Part shown: positions 16,380 through 24,521 of the stretch, piece after piece
Position numbering within the stretch: the stretch's first letter is position 1
How the letters are laid out: every line of letters starts with the position of its first letter
Assembly: GCF_014083985.1 (NCBI RefSeq)
Contig: NZ_CP046907.1
Location: 5,900,501-5,964,500, forward strand
From: Streptomyces sp. SCUT-3
GTDB lineage: Bacteria; Actinomycetota; Actinomycetes; Streptomycetales; Streptomycetaceae
Length of the DNA: 64,000 nt
Reading direction: 5' to 3'
The notes under the pieces: generated by a model
The model's database searches: none
Told to the model about the DNA's origin: nothing
Seen by the model: the letters and a program-made list of their open reading frames with translations, nothing else
Program-made: the position numbers and the translations under genes

Positions 16380-16847
16380 TCAGGGCTCCGGGATGATGGC
16401 GGGGTCAACACCCATCGCGGTAACGCCCTCGCGCACGGAGCGATCGAACTGCTTGATCTCCGCGACGAGAACATCCCAGGCGACGGGTGAGGTCCAGAGG
16501 TCCGGTGTGAAGATGGAGCCCATCCGCCAGCCCCCATCGGAGCTCACGATACGGATCAGCCTTTCCTCCGCCTGCATCGAGTCGAGCTCGAAGTCCTCAT
16601 GGCCGGCAGTTGGGCTCTGGAGCCAGAGCGCCAGGTGGTACGCCAACTCGGCCACGGGGAACGCCTCCTCGGACCACGCCTTTCGCCCCTGCTCCCAGAC
16701 GGACAGCTCTGCCTCGATATCGAGGAGCAGTGCCGCCAGGGGTGCCTCCTGCGGGGTGAGGCCGCGCCGCGGCAAGTCCGACAGCCCAAAGTTGCTGCAG
16801 ACGAACAGCACCGCCCGGCCCCCATGAGATCTGAGGCCCCTGACCAT
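16380..16847 (-). CDS. Hypothetical protein, 155 residues
   Basis: An uncharacterised acidic soluble protein. From about residue 13 it reads VLFVCSNFGLSDLPRRGLTP then QEAPLAALLLDIEAELSVWE, followed by FPVAELAYHLALWL and ending in MGVDPAIIPEP. An internal start near residue 13 is possible because the first residues are arginine- and glycine-rich. No catalytic motif or membrane segment is visible. Similar small proteins seem common in Streptomyces, but I cannot give a function. The IS3 element lies 47 bases to the right. Confidence 0.65.
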   Translation of the reverse strand: MVRGLRSHGGRAVLFVCSNFGLSDLPRRGLTPQEAPLAALLLDIEAELSVWEQGRKAWSEEAFPVAELAYHLALWLQSPTAGHEDFELDSMQAEERLIRIVSSDGGWRMGSIFTPDLWTSPVAWDVLVAEIKQFDRSVREGVTAMGVDPAIIPEP

Positions 16848-16921
16848 CCAGGCAGCCTAATGCGGACAACCCTGGCAACCGTTACAAGGCATCCTGAACC
16901 GCTCCGGGATCGGTGGAGGCT

Positions 16922-17870
16922 CTATGCGTTGACTCCAGCCGCCGGTTGGGGCTGGTGCTGAGCGTAGTGGTTGGTCTCGTGCTCGTGGGGCGGGATGTCG
17001 CCGATGGCGGTGTGGAGGCGCTGGTTGTTGAACCAGTCGACCCATTCCGCGGTGGCGAGTTCGACGTCGGCGAGGCCGTACCAGGGCCTGCGGGGCTTGA
17101 TCAGCTCCATTTTGTAAAGGCCGATCTGGGACTCCATGAGCGCGTTGTCCAGGGCATCACCGACGGTGCCGATCGAGGCGTCGATGCCGGCCTCGATGAG
17201 GTGGGCGGTGAACGCGAAAGACGTGTATTGACTGCCCGCGTCCGAGTGATGAATGAGCCCGGGGCCTGTGGGAATGCCGGCCCGGTCTCGGCGCCACAGG
17301 GCCATGTGGAGGGCGTCGAGAACGAGCTTGGCCCGCTTGCTGTTGGCGGCCGACCAGCCGACGATCGCCCGGGAGAACACGTCCACGACGAAGGCGACGT
17401 AGACGATGCCGGACCAGGTCGCGACATAGGTGAAGTCTGCGACTTCACCGCTCATTGGGGCGAGAAGCGGTGAAGTCGCGCCGCAGCAGGTCAGTGGCTC
17501 GTTCGTGGCCGTCGTCCCGGACGGTGGTACGGACTTTCTTTCCGCGTCGGACGCCCTCAAGGCCGAGGTCGCGCATCAGCCGGGCGACCGTGCAGCGGGC
17601 CACCGGGATGCCCTCGCGGTGCAGCTGCCGCCAGACTTTCCGCACTCCGTAGACACCGAAGTTGTCCGCGTGGACGCGACTGATCTGCGTCTTCAGCTCC
17701 GCGTCGCGGACCGCCCTGGCGCTGGGGGTGCGGTTCTTGGCGGCGTAGTAGGTGCTCGTCGCGATCTTCAGTCCGTGGCTGGTCAGGACTGTGCAGATCG
17801 GCTCGACTCCGAACACCTGCCGGTGGGCGTCGATGAACGCTACGAGCGCTTCGACGGCCGGTCGAGCTCG
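16922..17870 (-). pseudogene. IS3 transposase orfB, frameshifted
   Basis: The N-terminal part (VEALVAFIDAHRQVFGVEPI, VYGVRKVWRQLHREG, VARLMRDLGLEG, RRDFTASRPNER) ends in a stop near 17445. The rve/DDE integrase core follows in another frame: VADFTYVATWSGIVYVAFVV, GLIHHSDAGSQYTS, GDALDNALMES, WVDWFNNQRLHTAIG. The expected junction NERWVADFTYV is spoilt because the Trp codon plus one base reads TGAA. All three acidic residues (ADFTY, HHSDAG, and the Glu in ALMES) remain, so the damage is a single small lesion. Confidence 0.8.
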
Positions 17871-18166
17871 GCCGCGAAGAAAGCCGAGGCTGCCTTGAGG
17901 ATCTCGTTGGCTCGGCGCAGCTCGGCGTTCTCGGCCTTCAGCCGCTTGATCTCCGCGGCCTCCTCCGAGGTGACACCCGGGGGCCGGCCAGTGTCGACCT
18001 CCGCTTTGCGGACCCACGTCCGCACGGTCTCGGCGGCACCGATGCCCAGCTTCGCGGCCACTGCTTTCATCGCCGCCCATTCGGTCGGGTAGTTGGAGCG
18101 GATCTCCGCGACCATGCGCACCGCACGCTCGCGAAGCTCGACAGGGTAAGGGGACGGACGGGCCAT
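17840..18166 (-). CDS. IS3 transposase orfA
   Basis: A 108-residue DNA-binding subunit. An N-terminal helix-turn-helix (YPVELRERAVRMVAEIRSNY, then AAKLGIGAAETVRTWVRKAE) is followed by a leucine-zipper-like coiled coil (EIKRLKAENAELRRANEIL). Its end overlaps the start of orfB in a -1 frame, the usual place for programmed frameshifting in this family. It looks intact. Confidence 0.85.
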   Translation of the reverse strand: MARPSPYPVELRERAVRMVAEIRSNYPTEWAAMKAVAAKLGIGAAETVRTWVRKAEVDTGRPPGVTSEEAAEIKRLKAENAELRRANEILKAASAFFAAELDRPSKRS

Positions 18167-18217
18167 GACTCGATCCTCTCAGGGAATCGAGCCTCCATCA
18201 GGCCCGGAGCGGTTCAG

Positions 18218-19363
18218 TCAGTCCTGATCTTGGCTGTACTGGGCCGCGTACCAACTGGAGTCGATGGCGGGGTTGCGCAGCGCCCCCCAAAATCGGTCGT
18301 CCGGTATCGGTGGCAGTGGCGGATGGCCCAGGTCCGCATGCAGATCCGCACGCCAGTCGAGAGTGAAGTGACTCCGGGTCTCCGCGCTCTCGCACACAGA
18401 CCTGTACGGGGACCCCCAGATCCCGAGGGCTATCTGCTCCGCAGCCCACCTGCGCGTGCGGTCTCGGCCGGTGTCGGCCTGTGCGAGCACCGCGCGGAGT
18501 CGCAAGGCGAGCGGGCCGGTCTGGTCAGGCTGCGGCAGGGCCACACCGCACTCCCACGCGTCCAGGGCTGCCTTGACCTCCGGGTAGTTGTTCAGGCCCG
18601 TTTCGACCGCCAGTCTGCGCAACTGCTTCCGCGCGGCCTCGACCACCTGCTCATACGGCAGGGTCGCGATCAGTGCACCGAGTTCCTCATGTCCGTCCAG
18701 GTTGCTCACGTGGAGGAGGTCGGTGGGACTGTAGGAGAGGTCCAGCTCTGGCAGCTGCTCATCCGGTGCGGGAAGGGGCTCGTCGGCACTGTACTGCGGC
18801 CTGGCAGGCGGACGCGCCTCCCAGAACAGCCGGCCGTTGAAGGTGACGACACCGGCGTCCTGGCCGCGCTCAAGCGTGCCGGCCAGTTCGGCCAGATACT
18901 CACCCAGCGAGTCGGCCTCTCCGAAACTGGTGCCGGTCTCGTCGAAGAACCGCCCGATCGCGCCGAAGGAGTCCCGCCCAGTACGGCAATCCATCAGAAG
19001 ACCGTCCGACGTCACGTCGTAAGAACCGAACTTCACGTAATCGTGAAGCCAGTAGCCCCCGGTCTCCCCGTCGAGGCCCTGGTCGATGCCGCGCATGAAC
19101 CCGGTGTCCCCGAGGATTCCGCTCACTCCGAGCAGCCGATCGCCCGTGCTGAACCGGAAAGCTTCAGGTCCCTCCAGCGCCCCGTTGTGCCGTTGGAGTG
19201 AAGCGACCAGGTCCGGAGGAAAGGTGACCCCCAGTTCCTGTTGCGCTGCTGCGATCTCCTCGTCTCCTGCGGGCGGCCGAAGCGTGGCAAAAGTGCGGGG
19301 CGCGTGCTCGCGCAGCCACGCGTTGATGCGATTCCATGAGTCCTGGACCAGGTCTGATGTCAT
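18218..19363 (-). CDS. SMI1/KNR4 (SUKH) domain protein
   Basis: A 381-residue protein. The SUKH core lies in residues 1-170: SWNRINAWLREHAPRTFATL, PPAGDEEIAAAQQELGVTFP, PDLVASLQRHNGA and a later glycine-rich LLMDCRTGRDSFGAIGRFFD. The C-terminal 200 residues have no recognised domain. SUKH proteins are often immunity proteins against contact-dependent or polymorphic toxins, but no toxin gene is adjacent. ATG 19363 was preferred over an upstream GTG because family similarity begins there. Its stop codon directly abuts the right end of the IS3 element. Confidence 0.75.
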   Translation of the reverse strand: MTSDLVQDSWNRINAWLREHAPRTFATLRPPAGDEEIAAAQQELGVTFPPDLVASLQRHNGALEGPEAFRFSTGDRLLGVSGILGDTGFMRGIDQGLDGETGGYWLHDYVKFGSYDVTSDGLLMDCRTGRDSFGAIGRFFDETGTSFGEADSLGEYLAELAGTLERGQDAGVVTFNGRLFWEARPPARPQYSADEPLPAPDEQLPELDLSYSPTDLLHVSNLDGHEELGALIATLPYEQVVEAARKQLRRLAVETGLNNYPEVKAALDAWECGVALPQPDQTGPLALRLRAVLAQADTGRDRTRRWAAEQIALGIWGSPYRSVCESAETRSHFTLDWRADLHADLGHPPLPPIPDDRFWGALRNPAIDSSWYAAQYSQDQD

Positions 19364-19683
19364 AGGGCGGACCTTAGAGCCAGCGGCTGACAACAGCTTG
19401 ATCGTCGCTCACCGGCCTTGCCGCCGGGTTGGCGTTCAGGCCGGCAAGCTCGAGTAGACCCTTGTCCCGGCTCACCAAGCTGCTGGCACCGGACGCTGCA
19501 GCCGCCCGCTCGACACTGAAGCGCTCAGTCGCAATCACCCGATCGGTGGCCAACTCGAAGAAGCTAGAGGTTGTCCCGCAAAGAGAACAGGCTCAGCCAC
19601 GATGACGTTCCGAATCACGGAGGCTGAGTCTCCCGTGGCCTCCCACCTGCAGTGAACACATGGGCCACCGGCATGATGAACCC
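19364..19683. other. Intergenic region with a possible protein fragment on the minus strand
   Basis: On the minus strand around 19560-19370 one frame reads AAAASGASSLVSRDKGLLEL, loosely like the C-terminal part of a PIN-type ribonuclease, but no start or upstream domain is present. It may be a decayed gene. Nothing else is recognised. Confidence 0.25.
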
Positions 19684-20406
19684 GTGACAAACAGCGCAGA
19701 GACGCACCTGGACCAGATCCCGGGCTACCCGGGCGGCCCGCTTGTCCACCTTCCAGAGCTTCTCGACGAGCCCTTGTTCTGGTTGGGACACCTCTACCCC
19801 TGCGTGCTGCACAGCGAGGAGGCCGAGGAGCTCTTGTTCGGTGCGGACTACAAATCCGCGGAGGACTTCCATCGCCAGTTGTCCGGGCGCCCGGACTGGC
19901 CGACCTTCACCGTCCCCGTGGCCGTCGGCCGTCTGCACATCGTCCACCGCAACCTCAAGGGCGACGCGGGCACCGACTACCTCCTGCACCACCCCGACTG
20001 GGACCGTGCCGAACTTCTCGCCCGCAACGACGGCCACTTCATGGGCCCCGGCCTGTCCTGGCTCGAGTTGACAGCAGCTGCAGGCAACAGCCTGCCCGGT
20101 GGCTCCACCACCGACCCTGACAGCCGGCTGCTTCTTCTGTTGCCCGCGTTCGGAGACTTGGCCGTGCCCGACGCGGCAGCCGAGCGTCTTGCAGCCGCGC
20201 TACGCGCCCGCACCGCAGTCGAGAACCCCGAACAACTCGCTGCCATCCTGCTGGAAGACCAGGGTCCCTGTGGTCCCGCCCACTGGACCACAACCAACGA
20301 TGGACAACGGGTCAACGACGGCCACTACTCATACCGCAACCCCACCAACAACTTCGCCCTGCCGACGGAGCGGCTCGCCCGTGTGACGGCCGCGCTGGCT
20401 TCCTGA
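19684..20406 (+). CDS. Hypothetical protein, 240 residues
   Basis: A soluble acidic protein that starts at a GTG (TNSAETHLDQIPGYPGGPLV); an in-frame ATG lies 24 bases upstream. Recognisable but unnamed segments are LDEPLFWLGHLYPCVLHSEE, DWPTFTVPVAVGRLHIVHRN and FMGPGLSWLELTAAAG, with PTNNFALPTERLARVT at the end. No catalytic motif stands out. Like its SUKH neighbour it could belong to the conflict or immunity gene pool, but this is only inferred from location. The stop is followed at once by copy 3 of the 36-bp motif. Confidence 0.6.
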   Translation: MTNSAETHLDQIPGYPGGPLVHLPELLDEPLFWLGHLYPCVLHSEEAEELLFGADYKSAEDFHRQLSGRPDWPTFTVPVAVGRLHIVHRNLKGDAGTDYLLHHPDWDRAELLARNDGHFMGPGLSWLELTAAAGNSLPGGSTTDPDSRLLLLLPAFGDLAVPDAAAERLAAALRARTAVENPEQLAAILLEDQGPCGPAHWTTTNDGQRVNDGHYSYRNPTNNFALPTERLARVTAALAS

Positions 20407-20439
20407 TCACACTGCCCTGGGACCATCCTGCGGTGCGTA

Positions 20440-20477
20440 CCGTGATCACCGCCTCGCAGTCGTTCTGGACAGCCCGC
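20440..20477 (-). repeat. 36-bp dispersed motif, copy 3 (inverted)
   Basis: Read on the minus strand this is GCGGGCTGTCCAGAACG followed by GCGGTGATCACGG, matching 13579-13614 and 16297-16335 with a few changes. It lies 80 bases upstream of an IS5 transposase remnant. Confidence 0.5.
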
Positions 20478-20558
20478 TTTCAGCGGACTGAGAACTCCTG
20501 ACGGAATGATCTTCGAGGTGGTTGGATCACTCCGGAACCGACGATCCGGGGGTGTGGG

Positions 20559-20660
20559 GTGGCGCGGCCGAAGCCGTGGGAAGTCGACGACTAGCTGTGG
20601 GCGGTGATCGAGCCGCTGCTGCCGAAGGCCGAGCGCCGAGCCCGGCACCCTGGGCGCCCG
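20559..20660 (+). pseudogene. IS5-family transposase N-terminal remnant
   Basis: From GTG 20559 the frame reads ARPKPWEVDD, a TAG stop, then LWAVIEPLLPKAERRARHPG. Functional relatives have Glu-Leu-Trp here (DDELWAVIEPLLP), so GAG has become TAG. Similarity ends near 20660. The rest of the element is missing. Confidence 0.75.
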
Positions 20661-20733
20661 ACGTGCCGTCCTGCGCTGCACGCCGTCGCTTCATCGGGAG
20701 GCCGTCCGTTCACCGCGGACGGCAAAAGCCAAA

Positions 20734-20758
20734 GGCAAGGAGGTTCCCACTCCTTGCC
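20734..20758 (+). terminator. Hairpin upstream of the glycosyltransferase
   Basis: GGCAAGGAG (20734-20742) pairs with CTCCTTGCC (20750-20758) over a 7-base loop. It separates the IS remnant from the glycosyltransferase gene and could block read-through, or act in the glycosyltransferase leader. Confidence 0.4.
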
Positions 20759-20858
20759 GTGCTCAACGTACAGCGCACCGGGGGGCTTGCGGCAAGGCCC
20801 CCGTCAGGCCGCAGAATCGCCGACCGAGGCCAGTACCTGCAGAAACGGGAGTCGCGTA

Positions 20859-22082
20859 GTGCGTGTGTTGTTGTCGACGTATGGGTCGCGCGGGGATGTC
20901 GAACCGCTGGTGGCGCTGGCGGTGCGGTTACGGGAACTCGGCGCGCAGGTGAGGGTCTGTGCGCCGCCGGACGAGGTCTTCGCCCGGCTGCTGGCCAGGG
21001 TCGGCGTGGAACTGGTGGCGGTCGGCAGGCCGATGGGCACGATGACGGCGCCGTCGACAGAATCGGCGGCCTCCCGGCGTGTGACCGAGCTGGCCGCGCA
21101 GTTCGGCACGGTCGCCGCAGCCGCCGAGGGATGCGACGTCCTGCTGGCGACCGGTCTCGCTCACTTCTCCTCGCGGTCGGCGGCCGGGAAACTCGGTATC
21201 CCCTACGTGTACGCGACCTTCTGCCCGTTCCTGCTGCGGTCGCCGCACCAAGCGCCCCCCGCGCTGCTGGCGGGTCAGTCGTTCCCGCCGGAGGTGACCG
21301 ACAACCGGGCGCTGTGGGACCTGAACGCCCGGACCTTCAACGCGCTGCACGGCGGGGCGCTCAACGCCCACCGGGCCTCGGTCGGTCTGCCGCCGGTGGA
21401 CGACGTCTACGGTTTCATCTTCACCGACCGGCCGTGGCTGGCGTCGGACCCGGTCCTGGGTCCGTGGCGGGAGACCCCGGAGCTCGACGTCGTGCACACC
21501 GGGGCGTGGATCCTGCCGGACGAACGCCCGTTGGCGGACGACCTGCTGGAGTTCCTGGACACGGGCACACCTCCGGTGTTCGTCGGCTACGGCAGCATGC
21601 GCGGCGTCTCCGCGGACATCGCCCGGGTGTCCATCGAGGCGATCCGCGCGCACGGCCGCCGCGCACTCGTCGGCCGCGGCTGGGCCGAACTGGCTCTGAT
21701 TGACGACCGGGACGACTGTTTCGTCGTCGGCGAAGTCAACCAGCAGGCACTGTTCGGCAGGGTGGCCGCCGTCGTGCACCACGGCGGCGCGGGCACGACG
21801 ACGACGGCCGCCCGGGCCGGAGCGCCGCAGGTGGTAGTGCCCCAGGCGGCGGACCAGCCCTACTGGGCCGGCCGGGTGGCCGCCCTGGGCATCGGTGCGG
21901 CACACGACGGCTCGGCTCCGACCCCCCAGTCCCTGTCAGCCGCACTCGGGACGGCCCTCGGCCCCGAGACCCTCGCACGGGCACGGGCCGTGGCCGACGG
22001 CATCCGCACCGACGGAGCAGCAGTGGCCGCGAAACTACTGCTCGACACCGTCAGCCGAGAAAGGCCGTCGGTGCCCGCGTGA
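20859..22082 (+). CDS. GT1 glycosyltransferase, glycopeptide-antibiotic (Gtf) type
   Basis: A 407-residue enzyme with two Rossmann-like halves. It begins MRVLLSTYGSRGDVEPLVAL, the hallmark of GT1 enzymes such as vancomycin-type Gtf proteins, and has the C-terminal nucleotide-sugar motif VVHHGGAGTTTTAARAGAPQ near residues 302-321, followed by VVVPQAADQPYWAGRVAALG. Such enzymes move a sugar from an NDP-sugar to a natural product or xenobiotic aglycone. GTG 20859 has ACGGGAG about nine bases upstream. No biosynthetic genes for a glycopeptide are nearby and IS debris lies just upstream, so it may be an orphan for self-protection or a displaced cluster gene. Confidence 0.85.
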   Translation: MRVLLSTYGSRGDVEPLVALAVRLRELGAQVRVCAPPDEVFARLLARVGVELVAVGRPMGTMTAPSTESAASRRVTELAAQFGTVAAAAEGCDVLLATGLAHFSSRSAAGKLGIPYVYATFCPFLLRSPHQAPPALLAGQSFPPEVTDNRALWDLNARTFNALHGGALNAHRASVGLPPVDDVYGFIFTDRPWLASDPVLGPWRETPELDVVHTGAWILPDERPLADDLLEFLDTGTPPVFVGYGSMRGVSADIARVSIEAIRAHGRRALVGRGWAELALIDDRDDCFVVGEVNQQALFGRVAAVVHHGGAGTTTTAARAGAPQVVVPQAADQPYWAGRVAALGIGAAHDGSAPTPQSLSAALGTALGPETLARARAVADGIRTDGAAVAAKLLLDTVSRERPSVPA

Positions 22083-22491
22083 ACCCCCCCACGGGATCAC
22101 CGAGCCGGGAAAGTGCCCAGCGCCGGGCTGCACCGCCGACGCGGCATGCTCGAAGAGACCGGGTCTCCGCAGGGGCACGACCGCGGAGCGAGCAGGTGCC
22201 CGGCGAGCCTGGTACTGCGCACATCCGCCACTACGCGCTGACCGGCTTCGCCCAAACAGTCCTGGAGGCCGGCGAGAGCTGACAGCGGCCCCGTCGCAAG
22301 GCGGACCCGGACGGAACGGCGCAGGGCGCGGGGCGCAGGCGTGCGGCGGGGCGAGGGCCGCGGGCCGCGGGGCGCCGGTCCGGTCCCGGCCCGGGCGCCG
22401 GCGATTTGTGGCGCCGGACGCGCGGGCGGACGATGGGTGGGGAGCCGGCGCGACCGGCCGACGGCTCCTGCCGGTGCCGGCGAGGTGAGCG
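22083..22491. other. Intergenic region, no gene recognised
   Basis: About 410 bases of high GC. A short frame ending at 22282 gives AHIRHYALTGFAQTVLEAGE, which looks protein-like but has no start or family. Promoter for the ABC operon is expected here, but I cannot pick one out. Confidence 0.4.
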
Positions 22492-23571
22492 ATGGCGACA
22501 CCCGAATCGGGCAGTTTCCCGCCCCGGTCCACCCCGGGGCAGGCCGTCCCGCCCCTGCCCGATACGGGGGAGGTCGCCTCTGGGCAGGCCGTTCCGTGGC
22601 AGCCCGCCCCGAGGGAGTACGGCGCGGTGCCCGCGGTCCGCACCGCCGGCCTGACGAAGGTCTATCCGAAGGCGGACTTCGCGGCGGTGGACGGCGTCGA
22701 CCTGCTTGTGCGGCAGGGGGAGGTCTTCGGGCTGCTGGGGCCCAACGGGGCGGGAAAGTCCACCATGGTCGGGATGCTGACCACCCGCGTGGTGCCCACC
22801 TCGGGATCCGCCCGCATCGGGGACATCGACGTCGTCCGGCACCCGACGTTGGCCAAGCAGGTCATCGCCGTGGTCACCCAGCAGAACACCCTGGACCGCT
22901 CGCTGACGGTCTGGGAGAACCTCTACTTCCACGGGCTGCTGTTCGGCATCCCCCGACGCCGGTCGCGCCGCATCGCCGACGAACTCCTCGAGCGGTTCCA
23001 CCTGTCGCGGTGGCGGGACTCCTCGGTGAACGCCCTGTCCGGCGGTATGGCGCAGCGCCTCTCGGTGGCGCGGGCGATCTTCCACCGCCCGGCGGTGCTC
23101 TTCCTCGACGAGCCGACCGCCGGCCTGGACCCGCAGAGCCGGCTGGCCCTGTGGGACGTGCTGGCCCCCTTGGCCGCCGAGGGCCGGACCGTCTTCCTCA
23201 CCACGCACAACATGGAGGAGGCCGACCAGCACTGCGACCGCGTGGCGATCATCGACCACGGCCGGATCCTGGCCCTGGGCACCCCCGCCGAACTCAAGCA
23301 CGGCCTCGGCTCCGACACCGTCGTCACGGTCGTCGCCCGCGGCCGCCCGGAGGAGCTCGCCGCCCGGCTGCGCCGGGACGTCGGCGGCGTCGTCCGCACC
23401 CGCCTCGCCGGCGACGCGGTCGAGCTCCAGGTCAAGGGCGGCGACCGGCTGCTGCCCCGGGTCGTGCACAGCGCCGAGTCCGGCGGCTTCGACCTGGTCG
23501 ACCTCTCGGTCGCCGAGAGCACCCTGGAGACGGTGTTCATCAGCCTCACCGGAAAGGAGCTGAGGGACTGA
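22492..23571 (+). CDS. Drug-exporter ABC ATP-binding protein (DrrA type)
   Basis: A 359-residue ATPase with Walker A GPNGAGKST (83-91), Q-loop near VVTQQNTLD, signature LSGGMAQR (182-189), Walker B VLFLDEPT (202-209) and switch His in TTHNMEEAD. The C-terminal extension (VVARGRPEELAARLRRDVGG and ESTLETVFISLTGKEL) is that of daunorubicin-resistance DrrA-like proteins. It has an unusual Pro-rich N-terminal extension of about 45 residues. The stop overlaps the permease start (TGATG), so the two form one exporter. ATG follows GAGGTGAGCG. Confidence 0.9.
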   Translation: MATPESGSFPPRSTPGQAVPPLPDTGEVASGQAVPWQPAPREYGAVPAVRTAGLTKVYPKADFAAVDGVDLLVRQGEVFGLLGPNGAGKSTMVGMLTTRVVPTSGSARIGDIDVVRHPTLAKQVIAVVTQQNTLDRSLTVWENLYFHGLLFGIPRRRSRRIADELLERFHLSRWRDSSVNALSGGMAQRLSVARAIFHRPAVLFLDEPTAGLDPQSRLALWDVLAPLAAEGRTVFLTTHNMEEADQHCDRVAIIDHGRILALGTPAELKHGLGSDTVVTVVARGRPEELAARLRRDVGGVVRTRLAGDAVELQVKGGDRLLPRVVHSAESGGFDLVDLSVAESTLETVFISLTGKELRD

Positions 23572-24461
23572 TGGCCGCATTCGACACCTTCCCTCCGCCC
23601 GCCGGCCCGGCGGCGCACCGGGTCGGCGTGCTGCCGACGAGGTCCGCGGTGGCCTCGAGCCGCTCGGCGCTGGCCGCGCTCGTCCTCCGGGACCTGACCG
23701 TGCTGAGGAAGAACTTCGGCGAGTTCGCCCTCCGGGCCCTCATGCAGCCCTTCCTGCTCGTCTTCGTGTTCCTCTACGTCTTCCCCACTATCGGGCAGAG
23801 CGTGGGGGGTGGCGGGAGCACGGGCGGGGAGTCGCAGTTCGCCACCGTCCTGGTGCCGGGGGTGGTGTCCGTCGCGATCATGTTCCAGGGCATCCAGGCG
23901 GTCGCCGTCCAGATGTCCCAGGAGTTCGGCTTCACCCGGGAGATCGAGGACCGGGTGCAGGCTCCCTGCCCCATCTGGCTGGTGGCGGTGGCCAAGGTGC
24001 TCTCGGGAGCCGCCCAGGGGCTGACCTCGGCGCTCATCGTGCTGCCGATCGCGGCGGTGGTGCACGCGCCGGGCGTGCACCCGGACCTGTCGGTCCACTG
24101 GTGGGTCCTGGTCACCCTGGTCCCCCTGGGGTGCGTCGCGATGACCTCCCTCGGGCTGCTCCTGGGCACCTCGTTCCAGCCCCGCAACATCGGCGTCATG
24201 TTCGGGTTCGTGGTGCTGCCGATCGTCTTCCTCGGCGGCACCTACTACCAGTGGACCAGGCTGGCGCCGGTGGAGGTGGGAGGGTTCCCCTGGCTCCAGG
24301 TCCTGGTCAACCCGCTGATCTACCTCAGCGAGGGCATGCGGGCCGCGTTCACCGACCTCTCGCACATGTCCCTGTACGTCGTCTACCCGGCGCTCCTGGG
24401 GTTCTGCGTGCTCTTCCTCGGCCTGGGGCTGCGCAACTTCCGCCGCCGCGTGCTGTCCTGA
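23571..24461 (+). CDS. ABC-2 type permease (DrrB type)
   Basis: A 296-residue membrane protein with six predicted hydrophobic segments, among them LMQPFLLVFVFLYVFPTIG, VPGVVSVAIMFQGIQAVAV, MFGFVVLPIVFLGGTYY and VYPALLGFCVLFLGLGL. The cytoplasmic loop FGFTREIEDRVQAPCPIW and the NPLIYLSEGMRAAF segment are typical of DrrB-like permeases. It is translationally coupled to the ATPase, and together they should form an efflux pump for a drug-like or lipid substrate that cannot be named from sequence. Confidence 0.9.
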   Translation: MAAFDTFPPPAGPAAHRVGVLPTRSAVASSRSALAALVLRDLTVLRKNFGEFALRALMQPFLLVFVFLYVFPTIGQSVGGGGSTGGESQFATVLVPGVVSVAIMFQGIQAVAVQMSQEFGFTREIEDRVQAPCPIWLVAVAKVLSGAAQGLTSALIVLPIAAVVHAPGVHPDLSVHWWVLVTLVPLGCVAMTSLGLLLGTSFQPRNIGVMFGFVVLPIVFLGGTYYQWTRLAPVEVGGFPWLQVLVNPLIYLSEGMRAAFTDLSHMSLYVVYPALLGFCVLFLGLGLRNFRRRVLS

Positions 24462-24521
24462 ACGCGGCGGCCGGAGCCGCGGCCCCGGCCCGGCCCGCCC
24501 CGGTCCCGCCCGGTCCGGCGG

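Larger units (their letters stand above)
16894..18217 (-). mobile_element. IS3-family insertion sequence
   Basis: About 1.32 kb bounded by imperfect inverted repeats. The left end begins CTGAACCGCTCCGGG at 16894; the right end read inward from 18217 begins CTGAACCGCTCCGGG as well, and both continue to GGAGGCTC about 28 bases in. It encodes orfA and orfB on the minus strand in the usual overlapping arrangement. Flanking bases show no clear target duplication. The element lies directly after the stop codon of the SMI1/KNR4 gene. OrfB carries a frameshift, so the copy is probably immobile on its own. Confidence 0.85.

Noticed and set aside
16890-18221. Target-site duplication for the IS3 element
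   Set aside because: ATC or ATCC on the left and GTC/TCA on the right do not match in any simple choice of ends.
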